Part shown: positions 1 through 12,029 of the stretch, in pieces
Layout of the letters: each line of letters opens with the position of its first letter
How positions within the stretch are numbered: position 1 is the first letter of the stretch
From: Mangifera indica
Taxonomy: Eukaryota > Streptophyta > Magnoliopsida > Sapindales > Anacardiaceae
Assembly: GCF_011075055.1 (NCBI RefSeq)
Contig: NC_058137.1
Coordinates: forward strand, 1,240,001 to 1,304,000
DNA: 64,000 bases
Direction: 5' to 3'
Position numbers and translations under genes: made by a program
The notes under the pieces: model-generated
Told to the model about the DNA's origin: nothing
Database searches by the model: none
What the model saw: only the letters and a program-made list of their open reading frames with translations

Positions 1-425
1 TTGGATCAACATTAAAAATAACCCAATAAAGTAAGTTCAAGTATTTAGATTTTTAATACAATGTTCTATTTATAAGGTGTGTTAATTACAAATAATACGT
101 TCCATATTATAAAAAAAGTACATTCTCTCTATATTCCAAGAAATTTGATGCCATATTCAGTCACTTTCTGGAGTAAAATTGTACTAATATCTCAATATTT
201 ATAATGCTTATGGTTAAAAAAATTACAAATTCCATGAGAAAGATAGGCAATTGACAACTAAATGCCAATTGGCACAAGCTGAAAGAATTTTGATGGCTCT
301 GTTTTCCTTTGTAATTGTCAAGAACATCAAATCAATGGTGAGTTTCTTGTCAGAGGGGAAGTTTTATACTTTAATATGTTTGGGAGGTCAAATCAGATCA
401 ATCACGGAGACTGGCTAGCTGGTGG

Positions 426-1859
426 TTATTGTTCATTGATAATTAAGCCACTCTCTAAATCATCATTCCTATCTTCTGCAGCCATGGTGAGCTCTGCAGC
501 CCTCTTCGCCTGGTGCCTCCAGTCGGTTCGAATCAGCGTGTACATCATCATGCAGAGACACGACATTTGCGCAGCCATCAGGCCAAACCAGAGGCCCTTG
601 AACCCAACTTTGAATTTGAACGTAGTAAGCACAGCAACCGGCAAGCCCACCACGTAAAATGAGCATAAATTTATGCGTGCGCCATCTTTGGGACGGGCCG
701 TCCCTGTTAGGACTCCACAGGCCGATGTTTGCGGAGAGTTGCCGATTTCACATAATCCCAAGATGGGAAGTGTAGCAGAGATTAAGTGAAGAACCTGTGG
801 CTCGTTTGTGAATAATTTTCCCCAGAAAGATTTCATTGCAGTCATGAAAATAAAGGCTGAAAGTCCAAAACCAAACGCCATGCTAATGCCGATTATCGCT
901 GTCCATTGGGCACGAGAAGGCTGCCCAGCGCCCAAGGCATGGCCGACTCTTGTTGCTAAGCTACAGTTTATTGCAAAGGGGAAGACGTAGAGAATCCCTG
1001 TTGTTTGTATAAGAATTCCCATGGCTGAAACGCTAATCTCTGGATTGCTGAGTAATCCACAAAGAAACAACATAATTTCATACCACCACCACTCCAAGCA
1101 CACAGAAATGCAACTGGGCACAGCGAGACTTAGCAATGGTCGCCACCCATGAAAGAAAGAGTAAAAGGTAAACCCATGCCAAGGCTTGAGTGCATCTTTT
1201 GACACGATGACATAAATTAGCAAGCCCAAATTCATATTAAATGTATTAAAAGCCAGAGCCAGAGCAACACCTTTTACTCCTAATTTCAAATGTATAGCAA
1301 ACAAGTAGTTGATTGGAAAGTGAAGGACGGCCGCAAAAATGGCTGAAATTGTAAGTGGGCCAGTTCGCCCTTGGGTTCTTAAAAAGGCCCTCATTGGGTG
1401 GAGAGTAGCTTGAGCAAGCAATTCTGGAATAGAAAAGAGCATGTAACTGTCAGCAACTTTTGAGATGTCAGGATTTTGTCCTAAACGTAGAAAAATGGGT
1501 TCCATGTTTAGCCAAAAGAGTGAGATGAAAATGGAAACAAGCAAGAGGAGAAACAGAGTTTTTTGGTAGATTTGACTGAGAACTGAAAATCTCTTGGCTC
1601 CATAGGCTTGCCCACAAATTGGATCCATTCCAATAGCCAGGCCCTTAATGACTGAAACTCCTGTGATATTTGCACACCCAAGTGCCAATGAGCCCCCAGC
1701 TAATTCAGCTCTCCCAAGATGACCCAAAAACAGTATAGAAATTGAAGACCTTGAGTTTATAAGCAAGGTTGTCATCACTATGGGGCCTGCAATTTTTCCC
1801 AGAGACAGAACCTCTTCTCCCACCTGCATATGGTTGAAATCAATACTTTTGGAGAACAT
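426..1859 (-). CDS. MATE efflux transporter (DETOXIFICATION family, DTX48-56-like)
   Basis: A 477-residue intronless ORF with about twelve hydrophobic segments, read through without a break. It carries MATE signatures: CGQAYGAK at residues 82-89 and CLEWWWYE at 254-261, the latter typical of the plant DTX48-DTX56 clade. A second-half repeat follows (GILIQTT, then GNSPQTSACGVLTGTARP). MATE proteins exchange organic cations, metabolites or hormones against H+ or Na+ at the plasma membrane, tonoplast or Golgi; the substrate cannot be read from sequence. The N-terminus is shorter than in many family members, starting only about 20 residues before the first membrane segment, but the ATG at 1859 is the first in frame. 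A TATA-like stretch lies about 35 bp upstream (near 1893-1902 on the minus strand). The C-terminal tail is short and acidic. Family certain, subfamily likely, exact orthologue unknown. Confidence 0.93.
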   Translation of the reverse strand: MFSKSIDFNHMQVGEEVLSLGKIAGPIVMTTLLINSRSSISILFLGHLGRAELAGGSLALGCANITGVSVIKGLAIGMDPICGQAYGAKRFSVLSQIYQKTLFLLLLVSIFISLFWLNMEPIFLRLGQNPDISKVADSYMLFSIPELLAQATLHPMRAFLRTQGRTGPLTISAIFAAVLHFPINYLFAIHLKLGVKGVALALAFNTFNMNLGLLIYVIVSKDALKPWHGFTFYSFFHGWRPLLSLAVPSCISVCLEWWWYEIMLFLCGLLSNPEISVSAMGILIQTTGILYVFPFAINCSLATRVGHALGAGQPSRAQWTAIIGISMAFGFGLSAFIFMTAMKSFWGKLFTNEPQVLHLISATLPILGLCEIGNSPQTSACGVLTGTARPKDGARINLCSFYVVGLPVAVLTTFKFKVGFKGLWFGLMAAQMSCLCMMMYTLIRTDWRHQAKRAAELTMAAEDRNDDLESGLIINEQ

Positions 1860-3039
1860 AATAATAAAATTAAGAGCTTTTGGTTTTTTTATATATCAAA
1901 GTGCAAAAGAGCATTTTGAACTAATGTTCTAGTATGAAACAGGATCCTAAAATAAAAGTATAAACTTTTCTAAAAGTAACAGGAACAAAATAAACTATCT
2001 TAAATAGATTATATGCATCTATGCTTTTAAAGTTAAACTCTTTGTAGGGCAGCTGAAAAGCTAATAAGAAGAAGCATCTCACAGAATAATAAACAATAGA
2101 AGAGAAATAGGAGGCTGGCTTTCGTTTAGGTAATTTAAATAGTTTGAATGGTAAAAGTCGAGATACCTAACACCCATTTGGTGGCCATTTAACTCTATTA
2201 AAGGTTCCTCCTATAAATAATAGGGCCCTGGCTATGAATAATTCGTACCCTAATATGCCTAAAGGTTATTTTTAGAAGCCAAATGAAACTAAAAATAAAA
2301 AACAGTAAGATCCACGATGTACGTACAATTTTGAATAAAAACAAAGTGCCTACTAAAAGAATATCTCCAAAGATTGATTCTTCTGCTCACTTTCACTTCA
2401 ATTAGTGCATTCCACTGGTCATCATCTTCACTCTTGAAAGTCAAAACAAAACCATTTTGCTTTCTCAATACAAGACAATAATCTCACTCTGTGCAGAGTG
2501 TTCTGCCTATAGTGGAATCCACTACCTACCTGAATACCCGGCTATTCTTCATACGGGCAAACATCTTGTTCAATTTTTCAACCGGATAATATTCGTGTAT
2601 TAACATTAAGTTTAATCACACGATAACACGCCAACATCTGTATATACTCTTTGTTTTATGCACGATTTTTATTGGAAGGACACAAAGAAATTCTACTATA
2701 AGTAAAAGCTCAGAATATCAGCTACAACGGCAATCTTTTTTACTATCTACAACTCTCTTTTCTTCCTCCACTCTGAATGATCACATCCCAGTACAAAATT
2801 TTCAGAATCCATTCGAAAAACAAGCAGCAAAAAGAGAAAGAGGAAAGAAAGCTATTACACTGAAATCTTTTTCTATTCTTCGATCTTCTATTTTGCTTCA
2901 GCTTAAAGTTAACCTTTTTATTTCATTAATAATGAGACATGTGGTTGCCATAAGTACATGTTTTTATGAATGCCACTGATGGAATTAAGTCAAAAGCACT
3001 TGTTTGGAAAGAAAATTATTACCATTTTTTTTGCATAAA
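1860..3039. other. intergenic, upstream of the MATE gene
   Basis: AT-rich DNA with no ORF that looks coding. The first 50 bases hold the MATE core promoter. From about 2,700 it may include the 3' side of the minus-strand unit described next. No tRNA or clear repeat was recognised. Confidence 0.5.
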
Positions 3040-3040
3040 C

Positions 3041-3660
3041 TCATTTTAGACATGTGAAGAATGAACTGTAAAGCTTTAAACTTCCTTTTTTATTATTAAC
3101 AAACAACAAGCAAGCAAGCAAGAAAGAGAGCCTTGCCTCGTGCAACGGCAGTCCACGGAGGCCATTCACCGGAAGATTTCTAAATAACCCCTGCATGAAT
3201 TTTCTTTCAGGTTTTGCTCTCTTTTCTTCTTCATTGTCATCTTCTTCCTTTGTAATTATCAGTTGATCACTATTCATACTCCCTGGAGATTCAGTTCCAC
3301 TTCCTGGACACATTTTATACTTCAAATTTGCCAACCAAACACAGGAAACCAAAAAATAATAATAAACCCCAGAAGCAGCAAAGCCAGCAGCCGGTTCCTG
3401 AGAAAATTCAGACTAAATAAGCAACTGGGTTGTCAAGAAAACAATCTAAATAACTTATCAGAAATGAAACACACTAAGTGACCAAAGTACCTTATGAATT
3501 ACAGAGCCAATGAACGAAGTAGCTGGTGTGAAATTGGTGGACTTAAATCCTGCGGAATGGCATTGGAAGTTTTGTTATGAAGAGAAGATGAAAGAGCAGA
3601 GAAAAAAAGTGCATTGGGACATGGAAACAATGGGAACAAAAAAGCTTGAACTTGCATATC
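3041..3660 (-). other. possible small two-exon transcription unit, coding status unclear
   Basis: On the minus strand a TATA-like stretch (about 3675-3690) is followed by a CT-rich leader. A plausible donor (AAG|GTACTT, near 3491) and acceptor (TTTTCTCAG, near 3402) follow. The second block is an open frame of about 120 codons running to 3041. It contains a hydrophobic stretch, an acidic run (KEEDDNEEEKR) and FMQGLFRNLPVNGLRGLP. I found no in-frame ATG in the first block: its frame has a TAA upstream. If translated, the protein would start at an internal Met in exon 2, or the RNA is non-coding. I recognise no family. Low confidence; a chance ORF with chance splice sites is a real alternative. 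Confidence 0.22.
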
Positions 3661-4259
3661 CCTAGGCCTTCATCTAATATATATACACTTCTCTACTACT
3701 ACATATTTTTTCCTGGCCCTGGGCCAATTATTATTGGTGGGTGAGAATGTAAATTATTATTTTACAAAATTAAAAATTTCAATCCTACAATGATCACTGT
3801 CTCCTCTGAGAATTATAGTTGTCTTATATAGGTTAATAAGCTAAAAATAATTTATAAATTAGGGGACAAATCAAAGTGATTACTGCATACAGAGGACAAT
3901 TCTACACTGAAATATATAGTTTATAATAAATTTGGCCACTGTCTTAGACGCCACAAATTGTGGATGCCTTGGTTTTCCCCATGTAGTTTTTCCATTATTG
4001 TTTTTGATTACATACTTTGTAATAAGTGGTAAGTTGGCTCTTCAAGTGGAGGTTTTGAATTGATATTAGCAGCATTTCAAGAGTGTGTGTGGACCAGAAA
4101 GCCAGCAATTGTATGGGGTTACCAAAACACTTTTTTTTTTTTTTTCTATAAAGTCGGTCGAAAGTTAGCTGAGGTTTAAAAATATTAATAACATATTATT
4201 AATTATAATAGTGATCCAAATTCTGAAGGGGGGTTTTTTGAATTCAATATGTGATTTCA

Positions 4260-4530
4260 AAGAGATCTATAGTGGTAATGGGAGAGATAGAGATGTACAG
4301 TTGACTTGCAAACATGCAATCTACGAGTAGCGAGAATGTGTGTCACAAATAGAGAGATGTGCTCTCTCATTTAGTTTGTAATTTCCTTCTTTCATAGTGA
4401 AATTTTCTTCATTGTTTATCCATAGTTTTATCTGTATTGAATTTTTTAAATAAATCATGTGTTCTTGTTACGAGCATTTTGCATTTCTTTGCTGCTTATT
4501 TTTTTTTGGTTTCATAACAACCCGTTGTTC
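4260..4530 (+). repeat. possible degraded LTR end (copia-like)
   Basis: This stretch has a 'GAGAGATGTGCTCTCTC' block followed by a TTTGTAATTT and CATAGTG run and then CATGTGTTCTTGT. That order recalls the 3' part of Ty1-copia LTRs in plants. No primer-binding site, polypurine tract or gag-pol reading frame is visible nearby, so at best it is a solo or truncated LTR. The call rests on general resemblance only. Confidence 0.25.
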
Positions 4531-7307
4531 CCTATCATTTATCAAATGCTAAAAGCTTCATGTATGCTTGATACATTAACTTATTATTTATAGGTTTAAG
4601 GCATAGGTTTTAGGCTCAACACTTGCTCTTCACACACAGGCACTCAGGCCACCGGATTTGGTTTCCTTTTAGGACTGTCATTTGGCTGCATTTTCATGCC
4701 ACTGCTCTCCCTGAAGGAATCAAATATCTTCATCCCATTTAATTTAATCCACGTTCTGGCGATTTGGTATACTATCAGTTATACAAGAGTGTCTTGTTTT
4801 CAGTGACAGAGATGTCCAGTTGACTTCTCAGCTGGATTTGACTTGTTTCCATTGGTAATTTGTTGCAGAGCTTGGATGATTTTAACTACTAAACATGACT
4901 CTAGCTACCTAGCTAGCTCCTATGTCAATTTATAATGTTTAACTGGGTTTCAGCCTTGTCTTATTACATTCTTTTCGATCGATTATATAATATTTTAACT
5001 GAACAATATGTTATATATAATATGATGCTTAATGTTTGTTTTACAATAAAGGGAACATTCCTCCAGCCAAGAGCTCAAATAATGTTCGTATAATTTGTCT
5101 AATTGAGGTTTTATTTTATTTTTTTCAAATATTTGTAAAAATGAACTTATTTCAAAACCTAAATTGTCAATTTTGAGAAGTGACAAGACACTAATATGTA
5201 AGTGGGATTAAATAGTTTTTGTAGGCATAGAGGTAACTTAGCAGTAAAGTGGGATGGCTGTCGTCTACCATATAAGTTATAAAATTCAATACTCTATACA
5301 TATATGTTTAGGGTTTGCAAAATGCATTATATTATATTAAGTTACTGTCAAATCATGCATTCCACTGGTGATGTATACCTAACTTAAAACAATGAGTACT
5401 TGTGAGCAAAAAGAAATATCAAATCGACAGTGAGTGGTTATGGTTTATGTCCCCACATGATATTTGGTGTCTCTGAAAATAAAATTGAAATCGTAAGAAC
5501 TAGGAAAAGGAACTGAAACATATAAAAGAGTTGAAATCTGACAGGTTTCGAGAAGATGAAGATGAAAAATAAACAGAAAGAATTCATCTCTTTGTTTCCA
5601 AGTTGGCTGGCTCTTGCATTGCATTACAGAATAGGCAGAATTAGAATTAATTCTTTGCTTCACGAATTGGGTTGCTCTATAAGATCGTATCTTAGCTGGT
5701 GCAACGTACGGGTTTTGCTTTTTTAATTTTTCATGGGATGCAATTGACTAAGCTAACCCATAACTGGAAAAAAGAATATTACTACTTTCACAGATTTCTA
5801 ACTGAGAGTGAGACTTGATTTTGTTTATTCAGGAACAAATAAAACGGTGGGTGGAGGGAGCATCGAACTTTTTCCAGACTTTTAAGTAAATTAAAATTAT
5901 ATAGAATCATTCGACTGACTGGCTTGCCTTTTCAATGTAGTTAATCTTTTCCCTAATAAAATATTCCAGTTCCTAGTCACAGACTTTATTTCTTTACACC
6001 TGGGATTTGTAGCTTTAGGATGCATGTATGCCCCAAGAGCCAGCAGCATTATAATGCTGCTGCTCGCAGTTAAGGGTACTTCTAACAAAAAGGAAAGACT
6101 TTGGCACTGCTTAATATATATCTCATTGGCTCTCTTAACTTCAATTATTTGAGGTTTGTTTCCGAACAGAATGATGAATGATGATGCCCGTGTCTCCTTT
6201 TCTCCACACAGTCGCCTAAATTAATCTTAATAGAGACAATTAACAAGTTCAAATTATGTTTCACTTCTTTTGGTGCATGCTCTTTGTGACATTTCTAGAT
6301 ATATATATACTTTCACTTAGTAGCCAATAAGAATCTGTTCATGATTATGAACAGATTCCATAGCTCAACTTCAATAAAATTATTAGCAGCATTAGCATTT
6401 TGAAGTACAAACAGCAACGTGCAGCCAAACAAAAAATAAGTGGAGTAGGTAAAGCTTTGCTTTCCCTGAAGGGGAAAGCTTTTCCTGTTTAAATTGTTGG
6501 TCCCTTTCGAACCCAGAAAACTTTCTTCCTTCAACACACAGTAATAATATTTGTCCATGCCATTTCTATAATTAATTACTTTAACCCTAATTAACAAAGC
6601 AAAAGAACCAGAAGGCCGTACTTTAGGTATGCATGCGTGCTATCTATATCTCTCTGCAAGTTTTTATACATTCAATCGGGACCAGGCCCCCGTCTTAAAC
6701 TGTACGAAAGATGCCCCATTGAACCAACCAAAGTTTCAGCATATGCTCTCAAATGCTATTCACTAACAGGACCTCTCAGTTTTCTGCATTTAAATTGTCT
6801 AGTTTCTTATTAGAGAGCGATGGTTATGGCAAACTTGTACTGCATTTTAACATTATTATGCATGCTTCTTCAGAATCTACACACTTTCTGTAAATTTCTC
6901 AGAGTTTTTTTATCTATGTCGTCTCTTGCTTCAACTTGGTCCCTGAACTTGTTCTTTTATATATATATATAGCTTTGAGAGACAAACATGAAATGATGAT
7001 GATGGCATTAACTTTTTTCTTCTTAAAAGGATGGTAAACATGGTTTTATTATATGTTAATGCAGAGTAAGCATCTATTTTCTCCCATCATTGGCTGCTTC
7101 TTCTCTTGCTTATTTTGAGGGTCATGGGAATTTAATTTAATTAATATGCTTAATCCATCATTAACGAATATAAAATAGTATTAATTATCATGCTTAAAAG
7201 GGATAGATGGGATGGGATGGGATATATATGGCCCAGAGGTAGCTTTTGAAATGTTCCAAATGCTCTCCACATGCTCACCCTTAACCTTATTTGTTAATTA
7301 TTTCCAA

Positions 7308-7566
7308 GGGTGAATTCGAACTGAACAGAGTTTGAACAAGTGTCAACTCTCAAGCTCAAATCACCTAAAATGGTAAATAGTGAACGAGTTTTTAAAGAAA
7401 GAGAAAAAGAAAAATCATTAAAGAATAAAAGTTCAAGTAAAGAATCATTAAAAAGTTCTCAAACTCAAGTTAAATTGTCGAGTGAAAACTTTCACTCAAA
7501 TTTGACTGAATTGAGTTAAACATATATTCAAACCTAAATCGATTCAATTAGAATGTACCCCTAATT
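7308..7566. repeat. dispersed degraded repeat, copy 1
   Basis: Starts near AAGGGTGAATTCGAAC and ends near GTACCCCTAA, with an internal AAAAATCATTAAAGAA and several CTCAAGCTCAAA/GAGTTTGAAC-type half-sites. The same internal block recurs at 35.7 kb and, diverged, elsewhere in the window. It looks like an old non-autonomous element; no target duplication was identified. Confidence 0.45.
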
Positions 7567-8763
7567 AATCGACCACACTAAATAAAAAAAGATTTTGGTC
7601 TAATGACTAATCTTATAACTTTTATATTGGGTAAGTTAAAAATTTAATTTTAATATATTTTTAATAAATTTCAGTTCATACCTTCTTGCTTGGGTGCTCG
7701 CACCTTTGCACTCAAACTCCTCCGTTAGGCATATTCTTGTGTTAAATTTGATTTGAAGTAAAAGAAATTGGAAGCTCCTCTTAATTAAGTATAATTAATC
7801 AATAATGTGAGATTAATTTTGATTTCGCTCTCAAACGACAAAATAAAAAACAAGTTGAAGTTACTGTTCATTCGTAGAATCCCATGAATCTTTATTGTGG
7901 AGAGTATGGGGACCAACTAATCCTCCAATGTCTTCCCATTTTCTGATCAAAGTGGGTCTCTAATAAGTTATAATGTTTCAAAACACAATCGTTTTTGTTT
8001 CTCTGATTCATCCACTCAGATCATGCCATGTGTCACTTTTCTTCAAAGTCAACCCTAGATGTTGCCTTGTATAGTAACAACAACTTTTCTTGTCAATAAT
8101 CGGGTAGCAATAACATTTATTTATTGATCCTTCCTGTTTATTGGCAAAAACCCGAAAACAAACACATTTTGCTACCAGCCGGATCCAGCGGGGTTTTGGC
8201 TATATGTTTGAATCGAAATGAGCCAAATTTGAGATGAGATCATTCTTATTTACGCTTGAGATGAAACGGACTATAATCCAAATGATTTTCTACTCTTATA
8301 ACCACTTATCTTCTTCTTCAATTTGCTTTTTTTTGGTTGATTCTTCTTCTTTGTCATCTCATGTGACCTTTCTTCATCTTCTTCAACACTTTTAATAACT
8401 TCTTGGATGATTTCATTTTCAGTTCGAGCTTAAATTGGACTTTATAAATTAAAACTGAATTTGGGCCAATCTTTATTTATGATAAATCCAGTTCGGATCT
8501 GCTCCCATCAGCCAATAATTATAATTAAATAACTTGATTTAAAACGATAGATGGGCCATTGCTTTGTCCTGGGCAAAGTTTGACCCAATAGTCCAATACT
8601 GTAATCAAGAGTGAATTAAATCGCGTAATGCATGTTAAAATTAGGACGTATGAATGATGTCCCAGACTTGAACCCTTATCACTGTTTTGCTAAACTGGAC
8701 CGATGGGCTAGCAAGCCAAACTGGACCAGGCCAGGCCTGGCAGCTTAGCTTAATTGTCAACGT

Positions 8764-8793
8764 ACGTGCGTGCGTGCGTGCGTGCGTGCGTGT
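8764..8793 (+). repeat. (CGTG)n microsatellite upstream of the SAUR TATA box
   Basis: About seven tandem CGTG units directly follow CGTA. The tract ends roughly 32 bp before the CTATAAATA box of the SAUR gene. Alternating purine-pyrimidine CG/TG runs can adopt Z-DNA and vary in length, so promoter spacing here may be polymorphic. Confidence 0.9.
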
Positions 8794-8824
8794 TCGTATT
8801 GGTACGCAGGGCCGCCTCTCAATT

Positions 8825-8833
8825 CTATAAATA
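8825..8833 (+). promoter_or_regulatory. TATA box of the SAUR gene
   Basis: CTATAAATA, a good TATA match 192 bp before the chosen ATG. A second candidate (CTATATATATATAA, 8967-8980) lies only 45 bp before the ATG. The first gives a more usual leader length, but the sequence does not exclude use of the second. No clear TGTCTC auxin element was seen close by. Confidence 0.5.
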
Positions 8834-9024
8834 CGCCGTGCTGAAGATCAAAATCAACATAATGCACGCGAGGTTGACAAAAAGCTACGACTTTGTCACA
8901 CTACCCCACCTAATTAGATAATTTGCAGAAGCCTTAACAAGTTGAATCTCAAGCTTCAGGATTTCTCTATATATATATAACCGTGACTCTCTGAGAACAT
9001 TTGAGTGCCAGAAATTACGTAGGA

Positions 9025-9366
9025 ATGAATATGGAATCAGCACAACATTTGTTAAAGAAAGTGTGTTCGCTCCTCTTCCACCGTTGTATTTCTAAGCAGA
9101 GCTGTTGCCAGTGGCTGTTGTTGCAGGTGGCTGAGAATGCTAAAAGTACTGTAAAGATCCGACAAGGGCATGTGGGTGTTTACGTAGGCGAAGAAGGTAA
9201 GAGATATGAAGTTCCTGTGAAGTATCTGTCGTTTCCACCATTGCAAGAGCTGATGAAGCAGGCGGAGGACGATGAACTTGATTTTAAGATTGATGGCCCG
9301 ATAAAACTTGCATGCACGCCTGAGATATTTGAATGTCACATATTGAAGCTTGCCAAGAACTTTTAA
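9025..9366 (+). CDS. SAUR-family auxin-induced small protein
   Basis: A 113-residue intronless protein ending at TAA 9366. The frame is open further upstream, but the first ATG is at 9025 (MNMESAQH). The SAUR core runs from about residue 47: GHVGVYVGEEGKRYEVPVKY, then LSFPPLQELMKQAEDD, then GPIKLACTPEIFECHI. SAUR proteins are small products of rapidly auxin-responsive genes. Many inhibit PP2C.D phosphatases, so that plasma-membrane H+-ATPases stay active and cells expand. The N-terminus is hydrophobic and cysteine-rich and differs from its sister copy at 14.8 kb. SAUR genes usually form tandem arrays; here the array has two visible members, split by a 4.3-kb fold-back element whose left end lies 249 bp past the stop codon. 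Whether the insertion affects the 3' end is unknown. Confidence 0.88.
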   Translation: MNMESAQHLLKKVCSLLFHRCISKQSCCQWLLLQVAENAKSTVKIRQGHVGVYVGEEGKRYEVPVKYLSFPPLQELMKQAEDDELDFKIDGPIKLACTPEIFECHILKLAKNF

Positions 9367-9615
9367 TGGAAGCTCTCAATTTTGAAGAACAAGAGTGCAG
9401 CCATTGTTGTAGCTGCAGCTAGCTAACTCTAATGAGCCATTATGGTTGCATATTTGTGTACATTTATAAATTTATATATCCCCACCATTTTAATTGATCA
9501 TTTTGGTACATATACTCTCATGTCCAACATCAGGTTGTATCTTCAAGAATTTGTACTTGAAATTCAATTTCTACATGGCAACCATGAGTATTATCAGGTA
9601 CTATAAATAAAATGA

Positions 9616-10140
9616 GGGAAATTGAAAATTTTAGCACTTTTTTATTCCGTGTATACAAAATTGCCATCTATCCTAAAGCTTTCACAAATATACCACAACA
9701 GTACTCACCTTCCCCAAAATACCTCTCTTCAATCTTTCATGCATAAATTCTCTCTCCTCTTCTCTGCAACTTTTGTTTCTCTTCTTCCTCTTCTTCCAAA
9801 GTTATAAAGAAATCACTCTCTCTTCTCCCTCATCTTCAAAAACAAAAACAGGAAGGAAACAACCAAATTCTTCAAATTAAGAATTCTTCAAAGTAAGGAT
9901 TTAAAAAAAAAAAGGGAAAAAAAAGAGCAACCTACAAGATAAAAAATGACCATCGAAGAAATGACCATGTAAGATGATCATGTAATAGTATTTAACTGGA
10001 AAAAGAAAAAAAAATTGATATTTAAGGATTTAAGTGAAACAAAAAAAACTAGACATTTAACTTAAAAAAAAAAAAAAGGTTGACGTGAAAGTTGCTGTGT
10101 AACGCCAACCTTTAATATATGTATATAATATTAAATAATA
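9616..10140 (+). repeat. outer left arm of the fold-back element
   Basis: CT-rich, leader-like sequence followed by A-runs and a GGTTGACG...CGCCAACC palindrome near 10079-10111. It is the inverse of 13440-13954 with few mismatches. The leader-like part may be captured host 5' sequence or the element's own promoter region; nothing here decides. Confidence 0.85.
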
Positions 10141-10589
10141 TTATTATATTAATATAATATATTATATACTATAATATTATAATATATTATAATTTATATA
10201 ATTAAATTATAATATTTTATAATATAATATTACATATATAATATAAAATATATTATATATAATATATATAATTATTACAGGGGTTGGCGGCATCGCCAAC
10301 CCCTGGTAATATATATTATATATATAATAATATTATTATATTAAAATATTATAATTATATATTAATATAATATTATTATATTAATATAATATATAAAATA
10401 TTATAATTTATATAATTAATTTTTAATATTATTATAATATTTTATAATATAATATCATATAATATATAAAATATATTATATTATATATAATATTATATGT
10501 TCTATAATTATATATTATTATAATATATTACATATTTTATATAATTATAAATATTATATTATAATATAATTTTATATTTTATAAAATAT

Positions 10590-11180
10590 ATGTAAAAGCA
10601 GTCTGGGTTGGCGATAAGGGAAATTGGCCTGTAGCATTAATGTAGGGTGGGCCCACCTTTTATAAAGCAAAACATGATTTATATATATATATAATTATAT
10701 TATATATTAATATATGATATATTATATTATATTTTAATTAGAATATTATAATTATATTATATAATTATATATTATAATATATTATATACTATAATATTAT
10801 CATATAATAATATATTAATATAATATATAATATATTAATATAATATATAATATATTAATATAATATATAATATATTATAATTTAAATAATATTATTATAA
10901 TATAATATTACATATATAATATAATATATATAAAATATATTATATATAATTATTACCAGGGGTTGGCGGCATCGCCAACCCTTGGCGCCAAGGGTTGATG
11001 ATGTCGCCAACCCCTGGTTATATATATTATATATTATATAAATATAATATTATATTATAATATAATTTTATATTTTATAAAATATATGTAAAAGGAGTCT
11101 GGGTTGGCGATAAGGAGAAATTGGCCTGTAGCATTAATGTAGGGTGGGCCCACCCTTTATAAAGCAAATCATGATTTTTA
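10590..11180 (+). repeat. block duplicated about 497 bp apart in the left arm
   Basis: A segment of roughly 90 bp containing CTGGGTTGGCGATAAGG, ATTGGCCTGTAGCATTAATG and GGGTGGGCCCACC occurs at about 10591-10684 and again at about 11088-11178. No counterpart was found in the right arm. It is the main non-palindromic unique sequence in the left arm. Confidence 0.8.
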
Positions 11181-11699
11181 TATATGTATAATTATTTAAT
11201 TATATATATATATATATATATAAAATTATATTATATATTTATATTAATATATGATATATTATATTATATTTTAATTAGAATATTATAATTATATATTATT
11301 ATAATTATTATTTTATTATAATAGTATATTAATATTAAAATATATTATTATAATATTAAAGATATTCTAGTATTAATAATTATATATTATAATATATAAT
11401 ATTATATATATTAATATAATATTAATATATTTTTTTCCAGTATTAATAATTATATATTATAATAAATAATATTATATTATATATAATATTATTATTTTTA
11501 TATATTATATTATAATAAATAATATATTATATTATAATAAATAATATATTATATTATTAATATATATATATATATATATTAATATTATATATAATATTAT
11601 ATATTATATATATAATATATAATATATAATTGCCAAAGGTTGGCGGCATCGCCAACCCTTGGCGCCAAGGGTTGGCGACCCCGCCAACCTTTGGCAGTA

Positions 11700-11709
11700 T
11701 TAATATATA

Positions 11710-11781
<72 letters not shown>
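11700..11781 (+). repeat. (TA)n tract
   Basis: About 40 TA dinucleotides at the inner edge of the left arm. A second tract of about 27 units lies at 12396-12450, on the other side of the loop. Such tracts extrude cruciforms easily and are prone to length change and assembly error. Confidence 0.9.
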
Positions 11782-11786
<5 letters not shown>

Positions 11787-12029
11787 ATATTATAATATAT
11801 AACATATTATAATATTATAATATATAACATATTATAATATAAAATATTATATATATAAATATAATATTATATATAATAAAATAATATATTATATATTATA
11901 ATATAAAATATTATATTATATATATTATTAATATATATAATTATATATTATAATATTATATATATATATTATATTAATTATATAATATAATATAATTATA
12001 TTATAATATAATATAATTATATTATATTA

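Larger units (their letters stand above)
3700..8760. other. long intergenic region
   Basis: About 5 kb with no supportable gene; short ORFs here show no recognisable domain. It contains poly-A/T tracts, a possible LTR remnant near 4.3-4.5 kb and a copy of the dispersed repeat at 7.3-7.6 kb. The last part is the upstream region of the SAUR gene. Confidence 0.6.

Noticed and set aside
5230..5290. tRNA-like stretch (AACTTAGCAGTAAAGTGGG...)
   Set aside because: No acceptor stem, TTC-loop or anticodon arm could be formed in the right order.
9622..9807. 61-codon ORFs conserved in both arms of the fold-back element (9622-9807 + and 13763-13948 -)
   Set aside because: They start with TTG, have no later domain, and agree simply because the arms are inverted copies. 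Conservation reflects arm identity, not coding constraint.
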